A DNA stretch of 40,959 nt from a virus: positions 1 through 40,959 of the IMG/VR virus record IMGVR_UViG_3300037246_002612, one strand, 5' to 3'. The translations under genes were made by a program, and so were the position numbers. Of the stretch, positions 1 through 6,817 are shown piece by piece. Below the pieces are notes generated by a model. That model searched no databases. It was not told the DNA's origin and was given only the letters and a program-made list of their open reading frames with translations. Positions within the stretch are counted from its first letter, which is position 1; each line of letters opens with the position of its first letter.

Positions 1-197
1 CCGATAGAGGCGAGGTTCCAGTCTTCGTAGCGGCCTCCCGGCTCGGTAGCGAAAAACGCCTGCATGAAAGTCTCGTTGCTGAAGATGATCCCGTATTCAT
101 GATCGCCGAGATTGCCGAAGAGGGGGTCGGCGTATTCTTGCGCTGCGGCCGTGAACGAAAAAATGCTGGCCAGGGCGATGATCCAGATGCGTGTCAT
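1..197 (-). CDS. Small secreted protein, N-terminal part (continues at 40959 if circular)
   Basis: The gene starts at ATG 197-195, overlapping the upstream zinc-ribbon gene's stop as ATGA, and runs off the left edge without a stop. It begins with a basic residue and a hydrophobic stretch ending in TAAAQE, which looks like a type I signal peptide cleaved after AAA. The following residues are acidic and aromatic. If base 1 joins base 40959, the frame continues for 16 more codons and stops at 40910-40908, giving an 82-residue exported protein. No family recognised. An exported product in a leftward operon that also carries the endolysin could act in the host envelope, but that is inference only. 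Confidence 0.7.
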   Translation of the reverse strand, partial: MTRIWIIALASIFSFTAAAQEYADPLFGNLGDHEYGIIFSNETFMQAFFATEPGGRYEDWNLASI

Positions 198-451
198 TGG
201 GCTGCCTCTCGTTCTTCTCTTCTGAGTCTGGCTGCCGCGCTGCGGCATGCACTTCCAAAGCACATCGTATTGTCTGTGCGTGTCTTGCGTCCGCTAGGCT
301 TCTTCGCTGGCACCGCACTGCCACAATGAGAGCAGTAGATCGTATTCTTGATCCGGTGCAGGTTGTCGATGCAGCCGTAGCATAATTCCAATGCGTAGTA
401 TTTCACCTTCGCATCGAGTGGGTCGCCGCAAGCGCTACAGGCCTGCATCAT
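194..451 (-). CDS. Small zinc-ribbon protein with three CxxC pairs
   Basis: An 85-residue protein. Three CxxC pairs lie at residues 5/8, 24/27 and 40/43, followed by a basic, Arg/Lys-rich tail. The pattern suggests a zinc-binding ribbon similar to DksA/TraR-type or generic phage zinc fingers, but I cannot name a family. It starts at ATG 451, in an ATGA overlap with the Lys-rich gene upstream, and ends in an ATGA overlap with the secreted protein downstream, so translation is probably coupled. The second Met codon is also a possible start. Role unknown; nucleic-acid binding is inferred from the cysteines and basic tail. Confidence 0.75.
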   Translation of the reverse strand: MMQACSACGDPLDAKVKYYALELCYGCIDNLHRIKNTIYCSHCGSAVPAKKPSGRKTRTDNTMCFGSACRSAAARLRREEREAAQ

Positions 452-672
452 CCGGCATTCATTCTGGTGCGTCGAGCCCGAGCGAGGATGGCATCTGTTG
501 TAGCAGCAGAGTTTCTCTGCGCTGCAAGTGAAGCGGCCTTCCTTTTCTTCTTATCGGCGCTCTTCTTTGTCGACGACTTCTTGCGGCGGGCTTTGGTCTT
601 CTTGCTAGCGGTTGTCCTGCTACCACTCCCAGGCTTGTGGGGAGATGCTATGCGAGGTCTTTTCTGTGCCAT
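448..672 (-). CDS. Lys/Arg-rich basic small protein
   Basis: A 74-residue protein that is extremely basic in its first two thirds, with runs of KK, RRKK and KKKRK, and Ala-rich at the end. The reading frame is open further upstream, but an AGGAG ribosome-binding site sits a few bases before ATG 672-670, and the upstream part would overlap the repeat gene, so 672 is preferred. It resembles histone-tail-like or small DNA-compacting phage proteins in composition only. A second Lys-rich protein lies at 9489-9851 beside the portal. Nucleic-acid binding is inferred from charge. Confidence 0.65.
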   Translation of the reverse strand: MAQKRPRIASPHKPGSGSRTTASKKTKARRKKSSTKKSADKKKRKAASLAAQRNSAATTDAILARARRTRMNAG

Positions 673-676
673 TGAA

Positions 677-1003
677 TCAGTCTCCTGTTCCCACCCACGT
701 GCCGTCGGGTGCGAGCTTCGGGGTGCCGCCCACCCAGGTGCCATCCGGTGCCAGGCTGGGGCTACCACCCACCCACGTGCCATTGGGCGCGAGCTTGGGA
801 GAGCCACCCACCCAGTTTCCGTCCGGTGCCAAACTGGGGGAACCGCCCACCCAGCTACCAGACGGCGTGAGGCTGGGCGTGCCGCCTACCCACGTGCCAT
901 TCGGTGCGAGCTTGGGCGGATCGGCCTTTACGGTCATGCCTACCAGTGTGATCAGCAGAATGCCGGCGATAGCTGCCAAAGTTACGATCGTGTTGTGGTT
1001 CAT
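677..1003 (-). CDS. Membrane-anchored protein of six 13-residue WVGG repeats
   Basis: A 108-residue protein. Residues about 5-23 form one hydrophobic helix, probably a signal anchor, with the remainder outside or in the periplasm. Residues 29-106 are six back-to-back copies of a 13-residue unit with consensus P-x-L-A-P-D/N-G-T-W-V-G-G-S/T. Each repeat has one invariant Trp and a turn-forming Pro/Gly pattern, suggesting a beta-solenoid or binding repeat. It starts at ATG 1003-1001, overlapping the previous gene's stop as TGATG; the longer in-frame extension upstream is only a shadow of that gene. Function unknown; a cell-surface or peptidoglycan/glycan-binding role is a guess. Confidence 0.75.
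   Translation of the reverse strand: MNHNTIVTLAAIAGILLITLVGMTVKADPPKLAPNGTWVGGTPSLTPSGSWVGGSPSLAPDGNWVGGSPKLAPNGTWVGGSPSLAPDGTWVGGTPKLAPDGTWVGTGD
686..919 (-). repeat. Six tandem 39-bp coding repeats
   Basis: Six contiguous 39-bp units encode the 13-residue WVGG repeat. The period is a multiple of three and there are no spacers, so this is a protein-level repeat. Silent third-base differences between units show that they are not fresh duplications. Confidence 0.85.
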
Positions 1004-1413
1004 CAGAACAGTCTCCCTTGTGGATCTCGGCCCTCGAGCCATAGCTCGTGGCACTCTGCACACTGCTTCGGATCGTGGGTGTGCTGTGTCCCCTGTGCAG
1101 GGAACCGCAGCGGAGTGTCGGGGATGAACCCCGTCAGCTCGTACACATTGACCAGACGCTCGGTCAAGTCGTTGTAACGCTTCTCGGCCAGCTTGCGGAG
1201 CACTCCTCCGCGTAGTAGCTCGCTGATACGTTTGCCCATGACCTGGCGACCGTGGATGAGTCCGCGAGTCTTGCGGTACCACCACTCTTCGGCTTCGAAC
1301 GCCGCGGCTTTGCCCTTGAGGGCCACAAAAGCCTCTGCACAATCGCGCTGTTGCTTCCCGAGATTGGGAGAGGCAAGCAGCTTGTGCCAGGACTCTACAC
1401 TGGTGTGTTCCAC
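1003..1413 (-). CDS. Winged-helix-like protein with C-terminal CxxC
   Basis: A 136-residue protein. Residues about 15-95 read as helices followed by a recognition-type segment (GKRISELLRGGVLRKLAEKR) and a hydrophobic strand ending near YELTGF. This is the layout of small phage winged-helix proteins that test a marker and then bind DNA. A CAEC pair lies near residue 120 and may bind metal or be degenerate. The start is GTG 1413-1411 with a consensus AGGAGG four bases upstream. It follows the 106-residue gene after 11 bases and overlaps the WVGG gene. It could regulate this leftward operon, but the family is not firmly identified. Confidence 0.6.
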   Translation of the reverse strand: MEHTSVESWHKLLASPNLGKQQRDCAEAFVALKGKAAAFEAEEWWYRKTRGLIHGRQVMGKRISELLRGGVLRKLAEKRYNDLTERLVNVYELTGFIPDTPLRFPAQGTQHTHDPKQCAECHELWLEGRDPQGRLF

Positions 1414-1424
1414 GAACCCTCCTG

Positions 1425-1745
1425 CTAGGCCTGGGCAGCAGCGCCTGCTCTGGATGCATCCATAGCCCTGGCGTTCTCGTCTTCCAGGCGCTTCACGGAG
1501 TCCCTGGCCTTGCCCTGCGCAATGGACATGTCCTGCGTGGCTGCCAGGCTCTGTCCCACAGAGCCTCCGGTGAACGTGCTCACGGACTCCTGGAATCCGT
1601 CGTCCGGGGATATGGTTCCGCTCTGCTTCGACCGCATGTTGGGGTCGCTCATGGGCATGTCGTCTCCGCCGACAACATCCGCAGCTACGCCTCCGCTGGG
1701 AATGTTCGCTGCGGGCTTCTTCACGTCGGGCATAATTTCGGGCAT
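1425..1745 (-). CDS. Unknown 106-residue low-complexity protein
   Basis: The protein begins MPEIMPD. Its first half is rich in Pro, Gly, Met and Asp, and its C-terminal third looks like a charged amphipathic helix (KARDSVKRLEDENARAMDA) ending in Ala. The start at ATG 1745-1743 overlaps the endolysin stop as TAATG, and an AGGAGACTGTA-like ribosome site lies just upstream, within the endolysin gene. No transmembrane segment or known motif is visible. It directly follows the endolysin, but nothing in the sequence shows that it works in lysis. Confidence 0.7.
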   Translation of the reverse strand: MPEIMPDVKKPAANIPSGGVAADVVGGDDMPMSDPNMRSKQSGTISPDDGFQESVSTFTGGSVGQSLAATQDMSIAQGKARDSVKRLEDENARAMDASRAGAAAQA

Positions 1746-2152
1746 TACAGTCTCCTTGGCTTGATCAATTGGAAATGGGGGCCGTCGAAGAATAGCTTGC
1801 CGTTCCTCCGCTTGAAAAGCCCGCCCCACTTGATGCGAATGCCCAGAATGTGGGCTTCGTTCAGCATGATGGTGGCGAGCTGCCAGAAGGCGGGAATATC
1901 GTGCCAGTCGAGAGGGTGAGGCAGGAGGTCTGCGGCCGGACTGGGGTTCTTGTTGTGCGAGCTGTTGGGAAATTTCGCGAAGCTGCGCTTCTCCGCCACC
2001 GCCTTGTCCTGCCTGGCCTTGTTGCGGTGCCCTTCGTTCACGCTGAAGTCGAGGCTTCTCTCCGTGCACCGCTTCACGGTACGGAGGATGACCTTCTGCA
2101 TGTCGGGATGGAGGGTGGCGAATTCGCGCTTGCTCTTGGTGCCGAGGATCAT
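1745..2152 (-). CDS. Endolysin, M15-type L-Ala-D-Glu/D-Ala-D-Ala peptidase
   Basis: A 135-residue zinc peptidase predicted to cut peptidoglycan stem peptides at the end of infection. The motif EGHR near residue 40 is followed by SSHN at 64-67 and PSPAADL at 70-76, then DWHD and, near the C-terminus, WGGLF and GPHFQL. His66, Asp75 and His126 are the expected zinc ligands of the M15 (VanX/T5 Lys-like) family, and the length fits a single-domain endolysin without a wall-binding domain. An in-frame GTG lies at 2164, but ATG 2152 overlaps the upstream stop as ATGA and is preferred. There is no signal peptide, so a holin is needed; the best membrane candidates lie in the late operon. Confidence 0.9.
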   Translation of the reverse strand: MILGTKSKREFATLHPDMQKVILRTVKRCTERSLDFSVNEGHRNKARQDKAVAEKRSFAKFPNSSHNKNPSPAADLLPHPLDWHDIPAFWQLATIMLNEAHILGIRIKWGGLFKRRNGKLFFDGPHFQLIKPRRL

Positions 2153-2286
2153 CGTTGCCACCACAGTCTACCCGTCAGACGGATCATGGGAGTGCCGGAC
2201 ATGTTCAGCGTGGAAGTACTGGGGAGGTGGTGTCGGGAATACCAGAGCCTCCACCAGTGCCATTTCCAGAGCGTAGGTTCTTTCAC
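2149..2286 (-). CDS. Trp-rich cationic 45-residue peptide
   Basis: The start is GTG 2286-2284, overlapping the upstream stop as GTGA, with an AGGAGG ribosome site four bases before it. The stop overlaps the endolysin start as ATGA. The product has seven Trp in 45 residues, five of them within residues 7-15 (WKWHWWRLW), plus many Arg/His/Lys, a composition like that of membrane-active peptides. A 31-codon alternative (MALVEALVF...) exists in another frame but lacks a ribosome site. The gene is small enough that it could be spurious; the start/stop arrangement is the main support. Confidence 0.5.
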   Translation of the reverse strand: MKEPTLWKWHWWRLWYSRHHLPSTSTLNMSGTPMIRLTGRLWWQR

Positions 2287-2861
2287 CCGTCCTCCTTGGC
2301 CTGGCGCTCTGAGAAGGAGATCGTCTTGCGAACGCTGGCGCTGCAGGGAATGCAAAAGACTCCCCAGCCACTTATTTCGTAGAGCGAAATGCGTGGCTTG
2401 TCTTGCCCGCACAGCTCACAGCTGGAGCGCTCTGCGCGCGTAGGATTACTACCGCGCCTTTCTTTTAACACGTCCAGACTATGGTGCCTGGTGATACTGT
2501 TCCATACGCGTTGCAGCTCGGAAGGCTCCGGCCACTCCCAGGGACACAGCTCGTCTTCCATGCAGCAAATGGTGCGATTGCATGAGCGGCTGAACCGAAC
2601 GGAGCCTGTGATGTCACTAATGATGGTGGGCTTTGTCGGGACCAGGCCCTCGATGCAGCGCATCACCAGCGGATTTCCGAAGACATTGAACTCGTGAACG
2701 ATGCGCGCTCCGTGTTCTTCAACAACGCCTACTCTGGAGCGATTGTGCCTTCCTCCGTCTTCAAACATCGAGGAGAAATACTTCTCGTAAATACTCCGTC
2801 GCACAGCCTTGGTCTTACGTCGTTGCTCGTGGGTGATACGTCGTTGCTTGTCGGTGATCAC
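2283..2861 (-). CDS. Unknown 192-residue protein with C-terminal zinc-ribbon
   Basis: The start GTG 2861-2859 overlaps the upstream stop as GTGA, and an AGAGG ribosome site lies about eight bases before it; the frame is open further upstream but only as a shadow. The N-terminus is strongly basic (KQRRITHEQRRKTKAVRR). The C-terminal part has CELC at about 151-154 and CIPC about 21 residues later, a likely zinc site. The middle has a C-rich stretch (CNRTICC) and no recognisable enzyme motif. Function unknown; nucleic-acid binding is inferred from the basic end and zinc site. Confidence 0.65.
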   Translation of the reverse strand: MITDKQRRITHEQRRKTKAVRRSIYEKYFSSMFEDGGRHNRSRVGVVEEHGARIVHEFNVFGNPLVMRCIEGLVPTKPTIISDITGSVRFSRSCNRTICCMEDELCPWEWPEPSELQRVWNSITRHHSLDVLKERRGSNPTRAERSSCELCGQDKPRISLYEISGWGVFCIPCSASVRKTISFSERQAKEDG

Positions 2862-3022
2862 CGCTTGAACCTCTTCATCGGCTTCTCGGGCAGGTTGCGC
2901 AAGTCGATGATCTGCTCGACGCAGACCGGCCCCAGCTCTGCGTTGACGATGTTCACCATGGCCTTCACCTTTGCGGTGACGAGATGCTTGGGGACACTCT
3001 TCCTGCGCGTCGGGCCTTTCAC
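2858..3022 (-). CDS. Basic 54-residue protein
   Basis: It starts at GTG 3022-3020, overlapping the previous gene's stop as GTGA, with AGGAG eight bases upstream. An ATG at 3029, in the frame of the downstream gene, sits only one base from the ribosome site and is rejected. The product is rich in Lys/Arg at both ends (GPTRRKSVPKH and KPMKRFKR) with a hydrophobic helical middle containing one Cys. No family recognised. The tight coupling on both sides suggests co-production with its neighbours. Confidence 0.6.
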   Translation of the reverse strand: MKGPTRRKSVPKHLVTAKVKAMVNIVNAELGPVCVEQIIDLRNLPEKPMKRFKR

Positions 3023-3516
3023 CGTCCATACTCCTGGTCTGCAGACACCCAGTCTTCGGCGTCGAGATGCAGCTCTAGCAAGTATCCCCGCTCGCTGTCC
3101 AGGTGCAGGGACTCCAGATCGTAGATCTGGAATCGGCTCTCCTGGGTCGCGGTGCCGGCCAGGCGCGTGTGCACGTGCCACTGGTGTTTCACGGTGACCC
3201 AGGCAACGGATTCCAGCTGATTGGCGGCGTCGGTGTACTTGACGACGCACTCCGGGATCTCCGCGGTCTGCGTGATGCGCTGCTGCGCGTGCTGGGCACG
3301 CACAGTGCGGAGGCGATTGTTGCGATTCTCGGACGCCTTGACCTCTTTCTCCAGGCTCTCCGTCTTGAGCTTCATACGTCCGAGCTCGACGCCCCTCAGT
3401 GCGGCCCGCTTCTTCTCGTGATCGCGTGCCACCCTCAGCTCTGCGCTCCGCTCCTTCTCTCTCTTGACCAGCGCTCTCAGCACCCGGATTGTCCCCTCGG
3501 GGGTTCTGACACTCAC
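3019..3516 (-). CDS. Coiled-coil protein, first gene of leftward operon
   Basis: A 165-residue protein. Residues about 10-80 are a highly charged helix (Lys, Arg, Glu) with heptad-like spacing, so a coiled coil is likely; residues 90-165 look like a beta-rich domain with many His and aromatic residues. The start is GTG 3516-3514 with AGGAG six bases upstream. It is the first gene after the divergent region at 3517-3710, so its promoter should lie there. Function unknown. Confidence 0.7.
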   Translation of the reverse strand: MSVRTPEGTIRVLRALVKREKERSAELRVARDHEKKRAALRGVELGRMKLKTESLEKEVKASENRNNRLRTVRAQHAQQRITQTAEIPECVVKYTDAANQLESVAWVTVKHQWHVHTRLAGTATQESRFQIYDLESLHLDSERGYLLELHLDAEDWVSADQEYGR

Positions 3517-3710
3517 CTCATGCTCCTTTCGCGGCGTTCCGCACCGCTTTGCGCAGCGTACCGCACGGCGTTGCAGCGCGCCAGCGCCTATTTCGGTAGC
3601 GGGGGGAAAGCGCTACAGAGGCCGCGACGGGGGCTAGGTGGTGATTCACCTCGCCGTTCCGGCCGGACCCTCCACTCCGGTTCCTGGCCCCCGTCCTGTA
3701 GGGAGTGTCG
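3517..3710. promoter_or_regulatory. Divergent intergenic region between leftward operon and late operon
   Basis: This 194-base gene-free stretch separates the leftward coiled-coil gene from rightward terS, so both operons should have promoters here. It is very GC-rich and I see no clear -10/-35 pair for a standard sigma factor. It contains two perfect inverted repeats, GTAGCG at 3596-3601 with CGCTAC at 3611-3616, and AGGTG at 3636-3640 with CACCT at 3647-3651, which are operator-like. Confidence 0.5.
3596..3616. repeat. Inverted repeat, operator-like (GTAGCG/CGCTAC)
   Basis: A perfect 6-bp inverted repeat with a 9-base spacer, in the divergent region. It shares the half-site GTAGC with an inverted repeat in the other divergent region (34213-34239), though with different spacing. 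Confidence 0.45.
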
Positions 3711-4379
3711 GTGCCTAGAGGTCTCACGCAGAAGCAGCGGGCGGTCTGGAACCTCAAGAAGGAGCACCCGGACTGGACCTTTGCTCGCCTGGGGGCCTGC
3801 CTAGGCATCGCAGGCACCAGCGCCAACCGCCGCTTCAACACCGCCAAGAAGATCCTGGGTGAGCCGATCGAGAATGCGGGGTTCAACAAGGCGGAGCCGG
3901 ACCGTCTGGGTGAGATCCTGGCTGACTTCAGCGATCCACGCCTGAAGCCGATTGCCGAGATGGCCCTCGAGGAGGGGATGAACCCGGTCGCTGTGCAATC
4001 TCTGCTCCGCCGACTTCAGGAAAAGTACATCAAGACCACCGCCCTGGTTGGCGAGGTGAAGACCGAAGACACCATCAGGGTATTGGAAGGCGGCTACCAG
4101 CGCATCTTCGAATCGGTGCTGCGTACGCCCGATGCCGAACTGGACGAGGTGCCGCTTCGGGATCGTGCCGTGGCAGGGGCAGTCCTGCTCGACAAGGCCC
4201 AGCTGCTGAAGAACAAGCCCACTGAAATTGTGCGCACGCAGGCCGAGGTCGAGAAGCTGACTCAGGTGGGGGCCTGGCTCAGCGAAGAGGTACAGCGCCG
4301 CGCCAAGGCGACAGAGTCGGACATCGACTTCGTCGTGGACCCCGATACTGGCGAAGCGCATCTTGTGGAGATGGGCTGA
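3711..4379 (+). CDS. terS: Terminase small subunit (DNA recognition)
   Basis: A 222-residue protein directly before the large terminase, overlapping it as TGATG. Residues about 5-45 form an N-terminal helix-turn-helix (TQKQRAVWNLKKEHPDWTFARLG, then ANRRF), typical of small terminases that bind the packaging site; the rest is helical and should form the oligomer. GTG 3711 is chosen over GTG 3705 because GGAG lies five bases before the former and too close to the latter. It would recognise phage DNA and recruit TerL to start packaging. The family assignment rests on position plus HTH, with no diagnostic motif. Confidence 0.7.
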   Translation: MPRGLTQKQRAVWNLKKEHPDWTFARLGACLGIAGTSANRRFNTAKKILGEPIENAGFNKAEPDRLGEILADFSDPRLKPIAEMALEEGMNPVAVQSLLRRLQEKYIKTTALVGEVKTEDTIRVLEGGYQRIFESVLRTPDAELDEVPLRDRAVAGAVLLDKAQLLKNKPTEIVRTQAEVEKLTQVGAWLSEEVQRRAKATESDIDFVVDPDTGEAHLVEMG

Positions 4380-6151
4380 TGGTGATGGAGCGGCAGCTGC
4401 ATCAGAAGCGGTCCCAAGGCTCCTGGGTGCCGGGAGACCTTACCATCGAGAAGCTGCTGGGCATGTCCAAGAACGAGCTGAGACGGCTGAACGAGAATCA
4501 GCTTCGCCAGGCCGCTGGGCTCTTCAGGACTGAGACCAATCGTGATCGGCGTGAGAACGCCATCAAGTACTACATCTCCAACAGCTCTGCGGCCCTTTCG
4601 TTTCATACCTCTACCGCGCAAACCGTGTGTGCTGGCGGAGGCAATCGATCTGGCAAGACGGAGGGCATGCTGGTCGAGTTGGTCAGCTGCTGTACTGGGA
4701 TCTTCCCCGCCAGCCTGAAGCCGCACATCGACATCGCCGAAAAGTTTCGCGGCCCGGTAAGCACTCGCGTGGTGGTGGAGTCCCTTACGACCACGCTCTA
4801 CCCAACAATCCTGCCGAAATTGATGTGGAACCAATGGACAGGCATCGATGAGCAGTGGGGAGAGCGTGGTCATTGGGGCTGGATTCCTCGTTGGAGTCTG
4901 ATCCACGGGAGCTGGAAGGCGTCCTGGGATACCAAGCTCCGTATCTTGCGAATGCACTGCCGAGATCCAGACACCATGGAGATACTTGGCCAGTCCACGA
5001 TTCAGTTCATGAGCAAGGATCAGGATCCGCAGGACTTTGCGTCAGGCGAATTCCACATAGTGTGCCACGACGAGCCTCCCACCGAGGCAATATGGCGAGA
5101 GAACGAGATGCGCTGCATGTCTGTGGGTGGACGTATGCTGCTCGCAATGACCTGGTACGACGATCCGGCTATTGCTGTGGACTATCTCTACGACAACATC
5201 TACGAGCCCGGAATGGACCCGGACAACAAAGACATCACATGGGTCAACTACTGGACCGTGGACAATCCGAATCTGGATCAGGATGCTGTCGCAAGGACGG
5301 AGGCCAAGTACTCCAAGGAGATATCCGATGTGCGAATGCGTGGTCAACCGATTCGCTTCTCTGGTCGCATTCATCCTGGCTTTCAGCACCATGGCCAGAC
5401 TTGGTGCTTCGATTGTCACGAGTCCTGCACGAACCTCTCCGGCAGTTGTTCACATTGTGGTGGTGAGAACCTAGAGGAGTACTGCCACGTCCAGGATTTC
5501 GACATCCAGCCGGGGTGGCCTGTCGTCTACGTGCTCGACATGCATCCGCGCAAGCCACACATGATGAGCTGGTGGTACGTGACGCCTGCAGACGACCTGT
5601 GGTGTGTTGCCACCTGGCAGGAGATCGGTGACCCGGTTTCTTGTCGTGAGAGCATGGATGTGATCGAGAACGATTTAGAGCTCGACGTGAAGAGGTGGCT
5701 ATGTGACCCAAAGATGGGTGCGCAGAGTGCCAGCAGCTCCAGAGACACTACCTGGATTCAGGCATTCAACGATGCACTCGTTCCTGTCGAACCTGCGAAC
5801 TCCAGTGGCCATGGCATCGAGTTGATCAACGAGCTGATGAAGCCGGACGCCCACACCCGCCAGCCGCGCATGCTGTTTCACCCTCGCTGCGAGGACGCCA
5901 TCCAGCACTTCAGTCGTTTCGCATGGCAGAACTTCAAGCGAGCCCTGGAGAAAGAACAGAACCAAAAGCCTGGCGAGAAGTACTCAGATTATCCCGCCAT
6001 GGCTAGATACCTGGTGAATGATGACCCGACCTTCGAATGGCTGATGATCGAGGATCACGTGATTCGAAAGATCGGGACTCAGAGGGTCAGCAACTACAAG
6101 AGCAGGCAGTCGAAAGAGCCGATTGCCCAGTGGCAAAGGGGACAGAGGTGA
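4379..6151 (+). CDS. terL: Terminase large subunit, with embedded zinc-ribbon
   Basis: A 590-residue packaging motor. Walker A is GGGNRSGKT at 86-94; Walker B is FHIVCHDE with Asp231/Glu232; a coupling-motif-like segment (MLLAMTWYDDP) follows at 253-263. The C-terminal nuclease domain begins near 382 with VVYVLDMHP (Asp387), and a second acidic candidate is in WLCDPKMG (Asp443). Between ATPase and nuclease sits a Cys cluster (343, 346, 350, 357, 360, 369) that looks like an inserted zinc ribbon. ATG 4379 overlaps terS, with GGAG upstream. The enzyme pumps DNA into the prohead through the portal and cuts the concatemer. Confidence 0.95.
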   Translation: MVMERQLHQKRSQGSWVPGDLTIEKLLGMSKNELRRLNENQLRQAAGLFRTETNRDRRENAIKYYISNSSAALSFHTSTAQTVCAGGGNRSGKTEGMLVELVSCCTGIFPASLKPHIDIAEKFRGPVSTRVVVESLTTTLYPTILPKLMWNQWTGIDEQWGERGHWGWIPRWSLIHGSWKASWDTKLRILRMHCRDPDTMEILGQSTIQFMSKDQDPQDFASGEFHIVCHDEPPTEAIWRENEMRCMSVGGRMLLAMTWYDDPAIAVDYLYDNIYEPGMDPDNKDITWVNYWTVDNPNLDQDAVARTEAKYSKEISDVRMRGQPIRFSGRIHPGFQHHGQTWCFDCHESCTNLSGSCSHCGGENLEEYCHVQDFDIQPGWPVVYVLDMHPRKPHMMSWWYVTPADDLWCVATWQEIGDPVSCRESMDVIENDLELDVKRWLCDPKMGAQSASSSRDTTWIQAFNDALVPVEPANSSGHGIELINELMKPDAHTRQPRMLFHPRCEDAIQHFSRFAWQNFKRALEKEQNQKPGEKYSDYPAMARYLVNDDPTFEWLMIEDHVIRKIGTQRVSNYKSRQSKEPIAQWQRGQR

Positions 6152-6411
6152 TTCTGATTCATTGTGACGGGGGCTGTGGCAAGCAAACGAAGGAAGTAAA
6201 AGAGTTCCACGAGATGGGTCGCATACGAACGCGTCACTACTGCGACGACTGCAAGCAGAGTGTGATGGAATTCGAGAGAGACCTGGACGAGATCCATACC
6301 GAAGTCGCAGATGTGTTCTCACAAAAGCAGGACGCCCTTCGTTACGCTTGGCTGGGGAAGCACCCGGAAGGCACACTCCCGGACATAGAAGTGGTTCAGA
6401 ATGATGCATGA
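6148..6411 (+). CDS. Small zinc-finger protein
   Basis: An 87-residue protein starting at GTG 6148, which overlaps the terL stop as GTGA and has AAGGGG upstream. CDGGC near residue 6-10 and CDDC near 32-35 form a probable zinc site, followed by an acidic helix. Similar small zinc proteins sit beside terminase genes in other phages, but I cannot assign a function. It lies in the packaging cluster, between the terminase and portal genes. Confidence 0.7.
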   Translation: MILIHCDGGCGKQTKEVKEFHEMGRIRTRHYCDDCKQSVMEFERDLDEIHTEVADVFSQKQDALRYAWLGKHPEGTLPDIEVVQNDA

Positions 6412-6817
6412 CATGCGGAGATTCGCTGCCTGTGTCTCGTGTGACCTGGAGCTTTTCGACAGCAAAACGAGACAAAAGGAACCGCACCCCTTTGCCGGCG
6501 AGATCAGCATTCGTGGCAAGGCGCTCTCCAGTGCATGGAGAATCACCTGGGTGTTGATGAACGGGGATCTCAATCGACAGCTGATCTGTGCCGATTGCCT
6601 GGCTGACGAGAAGCTGCTGTCGAACTTTCCGAGAATCTGGAAGCGATGTATCAATCGGCAACTTCTGAGCCTCGAGCCGGACGCGCGCAAGGCTATGAAC
6701 TACCCGCCCCTGAACAGTGAGCAACTGAAAATTCAGCAAGAGTCGACTCTGGAGCTGATGCACAACCGACCGCTCGGCATCATTGATGCGCAGCGATGGC
6801 TGGAGATCGTGACATGA
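6401..6817 (+). CDS. Unknown 138-residue protein with two CxxC pairs
   Basis: It starts at ATG 6401 (or ATG 6404), overlapping the previous gene by 11 bases, and ends in an ATGA overlap with the portal gene. CVSC lies near residues 11-14 and CADC near 63-66, making a likely zinc knuckle split by a 50-residue insert. The C-terminal half is helical and ends in IDAQRWLEIV. Position suggests a packaging or head-assembly accessory; no family recognised. Confidence 0.7.
   Translation: MMHDMRRFAACVSCDLELFDSKTRQKEPHPFAGEISIRGKALSSAWRITWVLMNGDLNRQLICADCLADEKLLSNFPRIWKRCINRQLLSLEPDARKAMNYPPLNSEQLKIQQESTLELMHNRPLGIIDAQRWLEIVT

Noticed and set aside
686-919. Regular 39-bp repeats as a CRISPR array
   Set aside because: Units are contiguous, have no spacers, and keep a reading frame for a 13-residue protein repeat.
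467-1177. Plus-strand frame opposite the WVGG repeat gene
   Set aside because: Antisense shadow of the repeat gene and its neighbours, with shuffled, Arg/Cys/His-rich content.
2168-2371. Alternative short minus-strand gene upstream of the endolysin
   Set aside because: It has no ribosome site at its internal start, whereas the overlapping 45-codon frame has a full ribosome site and stop/start overlaps.
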